NCBI RefSeq assembly: GCF_030812785.1
Contig: NZ_JAUSTJ010000001.1
Location: forward strand, 868,001 to 932,000
Reading direction: 5' to 3'
Origin: Sphingomonas kyeonggiensis
GTDB lineage: Bacteria > Pseudomonadota > Alphaproteobacteria > Sphingomonadales > Sphingomonadaceae
Length of the DNA stretch: 64,000 bases
Part shown: piece after piece, positions 46,386-55,152 of the stretch
How the letters are laid out: every line of letters begins with the position of its first letter
Numbering within the stretch: position 1 is the first letter of the stretch
Position numbers and translations under genes: made by a program
The notes under the pieces: generated by a model
Databases searched by the model: none
What the model was told of the DNA's origin: nothing
The model's input: only the letters and a program-made list of their open reading frames with translations

Positions 46386-46400
46386 TTCCCATTTTGTTCC
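46386..46400. promoter_or_regulatory. LexA (SOS) operator
   Basis: GTTC-N7-GTTC (46386-46389 and 46397-46400) is the exact alphaproteobacterial LexA box. It lies 28 bases before the imuA ATG and 84 bases before the divergent M3 peptidase ATG, so DNA damage should induce imuA-imuB-dnaE2-thpR. Confidence 0.9.
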
Positions 46401-46483
46401 ATATCGGCGCAGAGTCAATTGCCATTCCGCCACGCGCGCCTAAGCTCGCCGCAATCGCAGAATGCATGGGGACAATCGCGAAC

Positions 46484-48634
46484 ATGATCCGCAACTTCAG
46501 CCGCCGTCAGGCGCTTCTCGGCACCAGTGCCGCACTCGCAACGCCTTTCCTGGGGAGCCTGATGGCAAAAGCTTCTAGTATCGGGACTGCCGAACCCGTC
46601 GACGCCTCGCCCCTGCTCAAGCCCTGGCCGGGCGGCTATGGCGGCGTGCCCCCCTGGGACAAGTTCAAGGCGGAGATGTTCCCCGCCGCCTTCGAAGTGG
46701 CGATCGCCGAGCAGCGCCAGGAGATCCACGCGATCCGCAACGCGCGCACCGCCTCCACCTTCCACACCGTGATCGAGCCGATGCAGAAGGCCGGCGAGAC
46801 GATGGACCGGGTCGAATCGGTCTGGGGCGTCTATGAGAGCAACCTCGCCGACAAGCAGGTCCAGGCGATCGATCGCGAATGGAGCCCCAAGCTCACCAAG
46901 GCGAATGACGAGCTGTTCCTCGATCCCCTGCTCTTCGCCCGGGTGAAGGGCGCGTACGACACGCGCGCCAGCCAGAAGCTCGATCCCCAGCAGCTCCGCC
47001 TGCTCGAGCGCAGCTATCGCGGCTTCGTCCGCCGCGGCGCCGCCCTGTCCGATGCCGAGCGCGCCGAGGTGAGCCGGCTCAACCAGGCGCTCGCATCGGC
47101 CTTCTCCGATTTCAGCCGGCGGCTGCTGGCGGACGAGGAGACCTGGATCGTCCTCGACAGCGAGGCCCAGCTCGCCGGCCTGCCCGACAGCTTCAAGGCC
47201 TCGCTCAAGGCCGCGGCCGACGAGCGCAAGGTCGCCGGATGGGCGGTGGTCAACACCCGCTCCTCGGTCGCGCCCTTCCTCACTTACTCAACGGACCGCG
47301 CCCTGCGCGAGAAGGTCTGGCGCGCCTTCATTTCGCGCGGCGACAATGGCAATGCCAGCGACAACAAGGCCGGCATCGCCGAGATCCTCAAGCTCCGCCA
47401 GCAGCGCGCCAAGCTGCTCGGCTTCAGGAACCACGCCTATTTCCGCATGGACGATACCATGGCCGAGACCCCGGCCAATGCGATGAAGCTGATGATGGCG
47501 GTCTGGCCCGCCGCCCGCGCCCGCGTGGCGGAGGAAGTCGCCGACATGCAGGCGCTCGCGGACAAGGAAGGGGCGAAGATCACCATCGAGCCCTGGGACT
47601 ATCGCTTCTATGCCGAGAAGGTCCGCAAGGCGAAGTACGACCTCGATGAGAGCGAGGTGAAGCCATACCTCGAACTGAACAACATCCTCCAGGGCGCCTT
47701 CTACGCCGCCGGCCGGCTCTACGATCTCGGCTTCAAGGAGGTGAAGGACGTGCCGGTATTCGATCCGGCCGTGCGTACCTTCGAAGTAACCGACACGCGG
47801 ACCGGCAAGAATATCGGCATCTTCTATTTCGACGGCTATGCGCGTTCCGGAAAGCGTTCGGGCGCCTGGGCCACCCGCTATCGCGGCCAGCAGAAGTTCG
47901 ACGGGGTGCGCAACACGCTCGCCTCGAACAACAACAATTTCGTCAAGGGCGGGGCGGGCGAGCCGACGCTGATCAGCCTCGACGATGCGACCACGCTGTT
48001 CCACGAGTTCGGCCACGCGATCCACAGCCTGCTCCAGAACATCACCTATCCGGGGCTTGCCGGCACGCCGCGCGATTTCGTCGAATATCCGAGCCAGGTG
48101 AACGAGAACTGGCTGCTCACCCGCGACGTGCTCGACAAATACGCGAAGCACTACAAGACCGGCGCGCCGATGCCCCAGGCGCTGGTCGACAAGATCGAGA
48201 AGTCCTCGACCTTCAACCAGGGCTTCGACACGGTCGAATATCTCGCCTGTGCGATCCTCGACATGCAGCTGCATGATCGCGAGGAACCGGTCGCCGACAT
48301 CGCCGCGTTCGAGAAGGAGGCGCTTGCCGCGCTCGGCATGCCGAAGGAGATCGTGCTGCGTCACCGCATGCCGCAGTTCAGCCACCTCTTCTCGTCGGAC
48401 GCCTATTCGGCCGGCTATTATTCGTACCTCTGGTCCGAGACGATGGATGCGGACACCTGGGCGGCGTTCCAGGAGACGGGCAATGTCTGGGACAAACCGA
48501 CCGCCGACCGCTTCCGCGCCACCCTGCTTTCCACCGGCAACGAGACCGACCGCAAGGTGGCGTATCGCGCGTTCCGCGGCCGCGATCCGGACGTGTCCGC
48601 GCTGTTCAAGCGCCGCGGGTTTCCCGTAGCGTGA
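46484..48634 (+). CDS. M3 family metallopeptidase (peptidyl-dipeptidase Dcp type)
   Basis: A 716-aa zinc peptidase with the motif HEFGHAIH (residues 507-514) and a downstream Glu (YPSQVNENWLLTRDVL). The N-terminus MIRNFSRRQALLGTSAALAT has a twin-arginine pattern (SRRQALLG) plus a hydrophobic stretch, so export by Tat to the periplasm is likely. It would cleave dipeptides from the C-terminus of short peptides, for nutrition or turnover. The ATG at 46484 puts the leader at the N-terminus; ATG 46466 is possible. It diverges from imuA and shares the SOS-box intergenic space. Confidence 0.93.
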   Translation: MIRNFSRRQALLGTSAALATPFLGSLMAKASSIGTAEPVDASPLLKPWPGGYGGVPPWDKFKAEMFPAAFEVAIAEQRQEIHAIRNARTASTFHTVIEPMQKAGETMDRVESVWGVYESNLADKQVQAIDREWSPKLTKANDELFLDPLLFARVKGAYDTRASQKLDPQQLRLLERSYRGFVRRGAALSDAERAEVSRLNQALASAFSDFSRRLLADEETWIVLDSEAQLAGLPDSFKASLKAAADERKVAGWAVVNTRSSVAPFLTYSTDRALREKVWRAFISRGDNGNASDNKAGIAEILKLRQQRAKLLGFRNHAYFRMDDTMAETPANAMKLMMAVWPAARARVAEEVADMQALADKEGAKITIEPWDYRFYAEKVRKAKYDLDESEVKPYLELNNILQGAFYAAGRLYDLGFKEVKDVPVFDPAVRTFEVTDTRTGKNIGIFYFDGYARSGKRSGAWATRYRGQQKFDGVRNTLASNNNNFVKGGAGEPTLISLDDATTLFHEFGHAIHSLLQNITYPGLAGTPRDFVEYPSQVNENWLLTRDVLDKYAKHYKTGAPMPQALVDKIEKSSTFNQGFDTVEYLACAILDMQLHDREEPVADIAAFEKEALAALGMPKEIVLRHRMPQFSHLFSSDAYSAGYYSYLWSETMDADTWAAFQETGNVWDKPTADRFRATLLSTGNETDRKVAYRAFRGRDPDVSALFKRRGFPVA

Positions 48635-48645
48635 TCTAGCCCTTG

Positions 48646-48724
48646 GTTCCCCGGCGAAAGCCGGGGCCCAGGGTTTCTCTGCCAAATCGCTTGTGATCCT
48701 GGGCCCCGGCTTCCGCCGGGGAGC
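48646..48724. repeat. REPIN-like palindromic element (family C), 79 bp
   Basis: Arms 48646-48672 (GTTCCCCGGCGAAAGCCGGG...) and 48698-48724 are inverted copies with two mismatches in 27. It begins 11 bases after the M3 peptidase stop and may act as its terminator. It is the same family as 34320 and 39941. Confidence 0.88.
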
Positions 48725-48892
48725 AGCTTAGTGTCGCAGGGTATCCGTCCGCCCTGAATTCCCATCCTTTCGCCCGGCATTTCAGGTCAGCACCTCTGAC
48801 CTACTTGCGCGCGCATTTGAAATTTTATAACAACGGCGCGAAACGTGATTCCCGGGCGTTTGGCAACGGGAACCTATGTCCGGAGAGCCCAT

Positions 48893-50161
48893 GTGAGCGA
48901 GCGCGATCGCGCCAACCTGCCCCCGCTTGCGCTGCACGTGCCCGAGCCGCGATTCCGCCCGGGCGACGAGGCGGACTTCAGCGACATCGCGGTGCCGCCC
49001 GCCGGCGCCACCCGCCGCCCCGACACTGCCGATGCTGCCTCCAGCTTCCACGAGCTGGCCTATGGCCTGGTCCGCGTCCTCGACGACGAGGGCAATGCGG
49101 TCGGCCCCTGGGATCCTCGCCTCGACGCAGACGCCAAGCGCCGCATGCTCCGCTCGATGGCGCTTACCCGCGCGTTCGACGAGCGCATGTTCCGCGCCCA
49201 GCGCCAGGGCAAGACCAGCTTCTACATGAAGTCGACCGGCGAGGAGGCCGTCTCGATCGGCGCCGCGATGGCGCTGGCCGCCGACGACATGTGCTTCCCC
49301 TCCTATCGCCAGCAGGGGATCCTCATCACGCGCGGTTATCCGATCGTGACGATGATGAACCAGATCTACTCGAACAAGGCCGATCCGCTCGAGGGCCGCC
49401 AGCTGCCGATCATGTACTCCTCGAAGGAGTATGGCTTTTTCTCGATCTCAGGCAATCTCGCCACCCAATACCCGCAGGCGGTGGGCTGGGCGATGGCGAG
49501 CGCGGCCAAGGGCGACACGCGCATCTCGGCCACCTGGTGCGGCGAAGGCTCGACGGCGGAGGGCGACTTCCACTCGGCGCTGACCTTCGCGACGGTCTAC
49601 AAGGCGCCGGTCATCTTCAACGTCGTCAACAACCAATGGGCGATCTCGAGCTTCTCCGGTTTCGCCGGGGCCGAGGCGACCACCTTCGCGGCGCGCGCGA
49701 TCGGCTATGGCATCGCGGGTCTCCGCGTCGACGGCAATGACGCGCTGGCGGTCTATGCGGCGACCGAATGGGCCGCCGAGCGCGCGCGGACCAACCAGGG
49801 CCCGACGCTGATCGAGCATTTCACCTACCGTGCCGAAGGCCATTCCACCTCCGACGATCCCACCGCCTATCGCTCGGCCGGCGAGCCCAATGCCTGGCCG
49901 CTCGGCGATCCGATCCGTCGCCTCAAGGAACATCTGATCAAGATCGGCGAATGGGACGAGGAACGCCACGCCGCGCAGGATCTCGAGCTCGCCGAGCTGG
50001 TCAAGCGTGAGCAGAAGGAAGCCGAGAAGAACGGCATCCTCGGCCACGGCATGCACCAGCCCTTCGAATCGATGTTCGAAGGCGTGTTCGAGACGATCCC
50101 GTGGCACCTCAAGGAACAGCAGCAGCAGATGCTGGACGAGCAGAAGGCGGCCGGCCTGTGA
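48893..50161 (+). CDS. bkdA1: Branched-chain alpha-keto acid dehydrogenase E1 alpha
   Basis: A 422-aa thiamine-diphosphate E1 alpha subunit. ThDP motif: WCGEGSTAEGDFHSALTFAT then VVNNQWAISS. Also SFYMKSTGEEAVSIGAAMAL, and the phosphorylation-loop-like YRAEGHSTSDDPTAYRSAGE. It decarboxylates 2-oxo acids from Val, Leu and Ile. The GTG start at 48893 has CGGAGAG upstream. The stop overlaps the E1 beta start (GTGA). The operon continues with E2, then a GNAT-PP2C fusion and a YciI-like gene. Confidence 0.93.
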   Translation: MSERDRANLPPLALHVPEPRFRPGDEADFSDIAVPPAGATRRPDTADAASSFHELAYGLVRVLDDEGNAVGPWDPRLDADAKRRMLRSMALTRAFDERMFRAQRQGKTSFYMKSTGEEAVSIGAAMALAADDMCFPSYRQQGILITRGYPIVTMMNQIYSNKADPLEGRQLPIMYSSKEYGFFSISGNLATQYPQAVGWAMASAAKGDTRISATWCGEGSTAEGDFHSALTFATVYKAPVIFNVVNNQWAISSFSGFAGAEATTFAARAIGYGIAGLRVDGNDALAVYAATEWAAERARTNQGPTLIEHFTYRAEGHSTSDDPTAYRSAGEPNAWPLGDPIRRLKEHLIKIGEWDEERHAAQDLELAELVKREQKEAEKNGILGHGMHQPFESMFEGVFETIPWHLKEQQQQMLDEQKAAGL

Positions 50162-51180
50162 GCGACGTGACGCAGATGAACATGATCCAGGCGATCAATT
50201 CCGCCATGGACGTGATGATGGAACGCGATCCCAATGTGATCGTGATGGGCGAGGATGTCGGCTATTTCGGCGGCGTCTTCCGCGCCACCGCCGGGCTCCA
50301 GGCCAAATACGGCAAGGCGCGCGCCTTCGACACGCCGATCACCGAGATCGGCATCATGGGCGTGGCGATCGGCATGGGCGCCTATGGCCTGCGCCCGGTC
50401 CCCGAGATCCAGTTCGCCGATTATATCTATCCGGCGCTCGACCAGCTCGTCTCCGAAGCCGCACGCCTGCGCTATCGCTCGGCCGCGGACTTCACCGCGC
50501 CGATCACGATCCGCTCGCCCTATGGCGGCGGCATCTTCGGCGGCCAGACCCACTCGCAGTCGCCCGAAGGCATCTTCACCCATGTCTCGGGCATGAAGAC
50601 GGTGATCCCCTCGACGCCGTACGACGCCAAGGGGCTCCTCATTGCGGCGATCGAGGACAATGACCCCGTCCTCTTCCTCGAGCCCAAGCGCATCTATAAC
50701 GGCCCGTTCCACGGCCATTATGACCGCCCGGCCAAGACCTGGGCCGATCATCCCGGCGCGCAGGTGCCCGAGGGCCACTACCGCGTCGAGCTGGGCAAGG
50801 CTTCGGTGGTCCGCCCCGGCGAGGCCGTCACGATCCTCTGCTACGGCACGATGGTGCACGTCGTCGCCAACACGGTCGAGGAACTGGGCGTGGACGCCGA
50901 GATCGTCGATCTGCGCACGCTCGTACCGCTCGACATCGAGACGATCGAGGAATCGGTGAAGAAGACCGGCCGCTGCCTGATCGTCCATGAAGCGACGCGC
51001 ACCTCGGGCTTCGGCGCCGAGCTCTCGGCCCAGGTCCAGGAGCGTTGCTTCTACCATCTCGAAGCGCCGATCGAACGCGTCACCGGCTTCGACACGCCGT
51101 ACCCGCACAGCCTGGAATGGGCCTATTTTCCCGGCCCGGTCCGTATCGGCACCGCCCTCAAGAAGATCCTGAAGGACTGA
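50158..51180 (+). CDS. bkdA2: Branched-chain alpha-keto acid dehydrogenase E1 beta
   Basis: A 340-aa transketolase-like subunit forming the E1 heterotetramer. Motifs: VIVMGEDVGYFGGVFRATAG, DTPITEIGIMGVAIGMGAYG, and RSPYGGGIFGGQTHSQSPEG. C-terminal domain KTGRCLIVHEATRTSGFGAE. It starts GTG overlapping the E1 alpha stop, and ends 6 bases before the E2 ATG. Confidence 0.95.
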   Translation: MSDVTQMNMIQAINSAMDVMMERDPNVIVMGEDVGYFGGVFRATAGLQAKYGKARAFDTPITEIGIMGVAIGMGAYGLRPVPEIQFADYIYPALDQLVSEAARLRYRSAADFTAPITIRSPYGGGIFGGQTHSQSPEGIFTHVSGMKTVIPSTPYDAKGLLIAAIEDNDPVLFLEPKRIYNGPFHGHYDRPAKTWADHPGAQVPEGHYRVELGKASVVRPGEAVTILCYGTMVHVVANTVEELGVDAEIVDLRTLVPLDIETIEESVKKTGRCLIVHEATRTSGFGAELSAQVQERCFYHLEAPIERVTGFDTPYPHSLEWAYFPGPVRIGTALKKILKD

Positions 51181-51186
51181 TCCGCC

Positions 51187-52473
51187 ATGGCACGCTTCAC
51201 TTTTCGTCTGCCGGACATCGGCGAAGGCATTGCCGAGGCCGAGATCGTCGCCTGGCACGTCAAGGTCGGCGACAAGGTGTCGGAGGACCAGCAGGTCGCC
51301 GACATGATGACCGACAAGGCTACCGTCGAGATGGAATCGCCCGTCTCCGGCGTGGTGGTCGAGCTCGCCGGCGAAGTCGGCGAGATGGTCGCGATCGGCT
51401 CGGGCCTGATGGTGATCGAAGTCGAGGGCGATGCTGCCGAGACGGCACCCGCGGCGGACGAGACCCCCGTCGAGGAGCAGGTCGAGGCGGAGACGCCTGG
51501 CGTCGAGGAAGAATCTCCCTCTCCCCTTCAGGGGAGAGGGCAGGGAGAGGGGGACGTATCCCCGGCTCCCGTGCCCACCGAACCTGCCCCTCTCCCCGCA
51601 AGCGGAGAGAGGGAGAAAGTCCTAGCCTCCCCCGCAGTCCGCGCCCGCGCCAAGGATCTCGGCATCGACCTCGCCACCGTGAAGTCGGACGGCAACCACA
51701 TCCGCCACGCCGATCTCGACGCCTATCTCCGCTACGGCAGCGCCCAAGGCTATCATGCTCCGCATGTCAGCCGCGCTCGTGAAGACCAGCCGATCAAGGT
51801 CATCGGCATGCGCCGCCGCATCGCCGAAAACATGGCCGCCTCGAAGCGTGCCATCCCACACTTCACCTATGTCGACGAGATCGACGTCACCGCGCTGGAA
51901 GCGATGCGCGGCGATCTCAACGACAATCGTGGGGCACGCCCCAAGCTGACCATGCTGCCGTTCCTGATCGTCGCGATCTGCCGGGCGCTGCCCGACTTCC
52001 CGATGATCAACGCGCGCTATGACGACGAGGCCGGCGTGGTCACCCGCCATGGCCGCGTCCATCTCGGCATGGCGGCGCAGACGGACGCAGGCCTGATGGT
52101 CCCGGTGATCCGCGATGCCCAGGACCGCAATGTCTGGCAGCTCGCCACCGAGATCAGCCGCCTCGCCGAGGCCGCGCGCACCGGCAAGGCCAAGTCGGAG
52201 GAGCTGTCCGGCTCCACCCTCACCGTCACCTCGCTCGGCCCGCTCGGCGGCATCGCGACCACCCCGGTGATCAACCGTCCCGAAGTCGCGATCATCGGTC
52301 CGAACAAGATCGTCGAGCGCCCGATCTTCCACGGTGACGAGATCGTCCGCGCCAAGCTGATGAACCTGTCGATCTCGTGCGACCACCGTGTCGTCGACGG
52401 CTGGGATGCGGCGAGCTTCGTCCAGGCGGTGAAGAAGCTGCTCGAGACCCCCGTGCTGCTGTTCGCCGACTGA
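51187..52473 (+). CDS. bkdB: Dihydrolipoamide acyltransferase (E2) of branched-chain keto acid dehydrogenase
   Basis: A 428-aa E2. Lipoyl domain 1-80 with lipoyl-Lys44 in MMTDKATVEM; an acidic Pro/Ala linker; the E3-binding domain (about 145-185; SPAVRARAKDLGIDLATVKS); and the acyltransferase core with His400 in SCDHRVVDGWD. Residues about 110-143 of the linker (SPSPLQGRGQGEG ... LPASGEREK) are encoded by a palindromic repeat and differ from normal linkers. No E3 gene is adjacent. The stop overlaps the next ATG (TGATG). Confidence 0.95.
   Translation: MARFTFRLPDIGEGIAEAEIVAWHVKVGDKVSEDQQVADMMTDKATVEMESPVSGVVVELAGEVGEMVAIGSGLMVIEVEGDAAETAPAADETPVEEQVEAETPGVEEESPSPLQGRGQGEGDVSPAPVPTEPAPLPASGEREKVLASPAVRARAKDLGIDLATVKSDGNHIRHADLDAYLRYGSAQGYHAPHVSRAREDQPIKVIGMRRRIAENMAASKRAIPHFTYVDEIDVTALEAMRGDLNDNRGARPKLTMLPFLIVAICRALPDFPMINARYDDEAGVVTRHGRVHLGMAAQTDAGLMVPVIRDAQDRNVWQLATEISRLAEAARTGKAKSEELSGSTLTVTSLGPLGGIATTPVINRPEVAIIGPNKIVERPIFHGDEIVRAKLMNLSISCDHRVVDGWDAASFVQAVKKLLETPVLLFAD
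51515..51616. repeat. Palindromic element in frame in the E2 linker
   Basis: Left hairpin CTCTCCCC-TTCA-GGGGAGAG (51519-51538), right hairpin CTCTCC-ccgcaagc-GGAGAG (51590-51609). The outer ends, CTCCCTCTCC and GGAGAGAGGGAG, also pair. The whole reads as translated DNA repeat inside the inter-domain linker. Confidence 0.82.
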
Positions 52474-53795
52474 TGCGCTGGCGGGCGATGACTTCGGGCG
52501 ATCTCGACGGCGTCGTCGCGGTCGCCCGCATCGCCTTCCCGGACCATCCCGAGGGCTGCGCCTGTTTCGAGGAGCGGCTCGCGCTGGCGCCGGAAAGCTG
52601 CTTCGTCCTCGAAGGCGAGGGGCGCATAGCCGGCTATCTCATCGCCTATCCCTGGCCGCCGGAGGCGATCCCTCCGCTCGACACCCTGCTCGGCGGCTTG
52701 CCGGACAAGCGCGACAGCTGGTACCTCCACGACCTTGCCCTGCTCCCGGAGGCACGCGGCGGCGGCAATGCCCGCGCCGGCCTCGCGCTCCTCTTCGCAA
52801 GGCTCGACGCCCCCATCGCCCTGGTCTCGGTCAACGACTCCGCCGCCTTCTGGCAGGCCCAGGGCTTCGAACCCCAGGACTCCCCCGCGCTGAAAGCTAA
52901 GCTCTCCAGTTATGGCCCGGATGCGCGTTACATGGTGCGGAGCGTCACAAAGCCGGTGCAGACCTTCACCATGCACTTCGATCTCCTCCAGTCGATCAGC
53001 CTCGCCGGCGATGTCGCCGTCCCCAATGACGACCGCACCGGTTTCGCCGCGCGCCATGCCTGGGTGATCGACGGTGCCACCGATCTCGGCCCGCCCGGGC
53101 TGGTCGGCGCGCAGGGCCGGGCGGCCTGGCTGGCGGGCATCGCCCACGCCGCTTTCACCGAAAGCCGCGCCACCTCGGTCGAATCGCTGTTCGGCGAAGT
53201 CGGCGACGCGATCCGCCACGCCTGGCAGCGCGACCGAACTCGCGATCCGGAGGACCGCTGGGAATACCCGCTCGCCTCCGCGCTCGCCGTCCGGCTGGGC
53301 GAGGGCGTGCTGGAGATCGGCTGGCTCGGCGACTGTGTCGGCTTCCTCTGGTCGGGCGGCCCGGTCACCCGGCTCGGCCCGCTTCGCGAGATCCGCAATT
53401 CGGAGGCCGAGCGTGCCGCCAGCCTCGCCGAGCACGGCCTGGGCAGCCCCAAGCGTTCGGCCCCGATCCTCGCCAATCTCCGCTCCACCCGCGGCCGCAC
53501 CGGCATGCGCGTACTCAGCATCGATCCCGAGCACATGTCCGAAGTCGCCGGCGCCAGCATCGCCTGTACGCCTGGCGACGAACTCTTCCTGATGAGCGAT
53601 GGCTATGCCGCGCTGGTCGACAGCTACGGCGCCCATGACGACACCAGCCTGATCGAGGCGATCCGGTCGCGCGGCCTCGCTGCCATTGCCGAGGAGCTGC
53701 GCGCGATCGAGCGCGAAGACGCCGCCTGCACCCGCTTCCCGCGCTTCAAGGCGTCGGACGACGCCACCGCCCTGTGGCTCCGCATCGGAGGCTGA
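52473..53795 (+). CDS. GNAT acetyltransferase - PP2C-type phosphatase fusion
   Basis: A 440-aa open frame. Residues 1-150 look like a GNAT acetyltransferase (AMTSGDLDGVVAVARIAFPD, then LHDLALLPEARGGGNARAG as acetyl-CoA loop and ALVSVNDSAAFWQAQGFEPQ). From about residue 166 (MHFDLLQSISLAGDVAVPND) it is a PP2C-like domain: HAWVIDGATDLGPPG, WLGDCVGFLWSGG, LMSDGYAALVDSYG and the end ASDDATALWLR, which hold metal-binding Asp residues. The two parts are in one frame with no stop between. An internal ATG at 52970 could also start the phosphatase alone. TGATG couples it to E2. Confidence 0.82.
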   Translation: MRWRAMTSGDLDGVVAVARIAFPDHPEGCACFEERLALAPESCFVLEGEGRIAGYLIAYPWPPEAIPPLDTLLGGLPDKRDSWYLHDLALLPEARGGGNARAGLALLFARLDAPIALVSVNDSAAFWQAQGFEPQDSPALKAKLSSYGPDARYMVRSVTKPVQTFTMHFDLLQSISLAGDVAVPNDDRTGFAARHAWVIDGATDLGPPGLVGAQGRAAWLAGIAHAAFTESRATSVESLFGEVGDAIRHAWQRDRTRDPEDRWEYPLASALAVRLGEGVLEIGWLGDCVGFLWSGGPVTRLGPLREIRNSEAERAASLAEHGLGSPKRSAPILANLRSTRGRTGMRVLSIDPEHMSEVAGASIACTPGDELFLMSDGYAALVDSYGAHDDTSLIEAIRSRGLAAIAEELRAIEREDAACTRFPRFKASDDATALWLRIGG

Positions 53796-53796
53796 G

Positions 53797-54096
53797 ATGC
53801 ACTGGATCCTCCGCTACGCCACCGCGCCCGACTATATCGAGCGCCGCGTTGCCTTTCGCGACGCGCATCTCGCCCTAGCCTGGCAGAGCGTCGACAGAGG
53901 CGAGCTGCTGCTCGGCGGCGCCCTCGGCGACCCGCCCGAGAGCGCGCTGCTGCTCTTCGCGAACGAAGCCGCGGCCAGCGCCTTTGCCGAGGCCGATCCC
54001 TATGTCGCGAACGGCCTGGTCGTGCGCTGGGAGGTGCTGCCCTGGAACACCGTGGTCGGCGAACAGGCGGCGAACCCGGTCAGGCCCGCCGCCTGA
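53797..54096 (+). CDS. YciI-like protein
   Basis: A 99-aa single-domain protein of the YciI (ferredoxin-like, dimeric) family: MHWILRYATAPDYIERRVAF then RDAHLALAWQSVDRGELLLG, with the conserved His-Asp type residues. Role unknown; often encoded near catabolic enzymes. It starts one base after the phosphatase stop, so it is the fifth gene of the dehydrogenase operon. Confidence 0.88.
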   Translation: MHWILRYATAPDYIERRVAFRDAHLALAWQSVDRGELLLGGALGDPPESALLLFANEAAASAFAEADPYVANGLVVRWEVLPWNTVVGEQAANPVRPAA

Positions 54097-54100
54097 GCCT

Positions 54101-55039
54101 TTAGTCCTTGGTGTAGATCGAGCGGCTCAGCGCGTCGCGCACCTGCTCGCGCCCGTCCAGGATCCGCGTCTTGGCTGCGGCGGCTACTGCGTCCGCCTGC
54201 TCGGCCAGCGTCTGGCGTTTCGCCTTGTTCGCGGTGAAGGCCGCGGCGTCGGCACCGCTGTGGAAGCCGAAATAGCCATTGTCATTGTACCAGCTCCGGC
54301 GCGCGAGCAGCGTGCAGAGCTCGGCCGTCGCGTCGAGCATCGCCTGCTGGTTGGCGAGCAGCGCATCCTCCTTCGTATCGCCGGCGATCCGGGCGATGCC
54401 CAGCTTGGCAGCCTTGGGCAGACTCGCGCTGCCGATCGCCTCGGCCAGCGCCGAGCGCCGCGCCGTGCGCGCCAGGCTCTGCTCGGCGGCGAGCGCGCGC
54501 AACTGTTCGATCTCGCCGCAATTGCCGATCGCATGCGGGTTCTGCTGGAGCAGATAGGGGCTGGTGAGCGCCCCCATGCCGAACTTGCCCTGGGCATCGA
54601 GGAAGGCGCGCGCCGCCGCCGCATCGGCCTGCACCGCATCGGCATAGAGCTGCGAGACCGGCCCGCGCGTCCGCACCCCGGCGGGCAGGATCACCGCCCC
54701 GTCGGGCGCCAGCTCGATCTCGGCGAAGCTGCTCGCATCGGCGCGCGACTGGGTCTGGAACTGGCCGTGGGCGATCGCCGCCGCGCCGGCACCCGCGCCG
54801 ATCAGCAGCACCAGCGATCCGAGCTTCCAGGCCAGGCTGGCATGGCGCGTCGTGATCGCGAAGCCGATCAGCCACAGCACCAGCCCAGCCGCCGCCCCGC
54901 CGATCAGCAGCGCCGGCAAGGGCAGCGGCGTCGCGAAGCGCGGGCCGAGCAGGGCCGCGAGCACCAGCACTGCCGCGCCCGCCAGCGTGGCGATCAGCGG
55001 ATGACCGTCGCGGCCGCCCTCTTCCCAATGATCCGGCAT
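54101..55039 (-). CDS. Membrane protein of unknown function
   Basis: A 312-aa protein with three N-terminal helices (about 15-32, 40-60 and 70-90) and a C-terminal soluble, Ala/Arg-rich helical domain (about 95-312) likely in the periplasm or cytoplasm. The segment NPHAIGNCGEIEQLRALAAE and SWYNDNGYFGFHSGADAAAF are distinctive, but no family is recognised. It converges on the YciI-like gene with a gap of four bases. Confidence 0.7.
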   Translation of the reverse strand: MPDHWEEGGRDGHPLIATLAGAAVLVLAALLGPRFATPLPLPALLIGGAAAGLVLWLIGFAITTRHASLAWKLGSLVLLIGAGAGAAAIAHGQFQTQSRADASSFAEIELAPDGAVILPAGVRTRGPVSQLYADAVQADAAAARAFLDAQGKFGMGALTSPYLLQQNPHAIGNCGEIEQLRALAAEQSLARTARRSALAEAIGSASLPKAAKLGIARIAGDTKEDALLANQQAMLDATAELCTLLARRSWYNDNGYFGFHSGADAAAFTANKAKRQTLAEQADAVAAAAKTRILDGREQVRDALSRSIYTKD

Positions 55040-55152
55040 GATTCCCCCTTGTTCGCGAACAGCCTAGCGGGGAAGCGTTTCGGTGCAATCGCTTTGGCGG
55101 TCCCAAGCGGCGCTTGCTTGCGCGGGCGCCCCGCTCCGCGCAAGGGAGCCCG

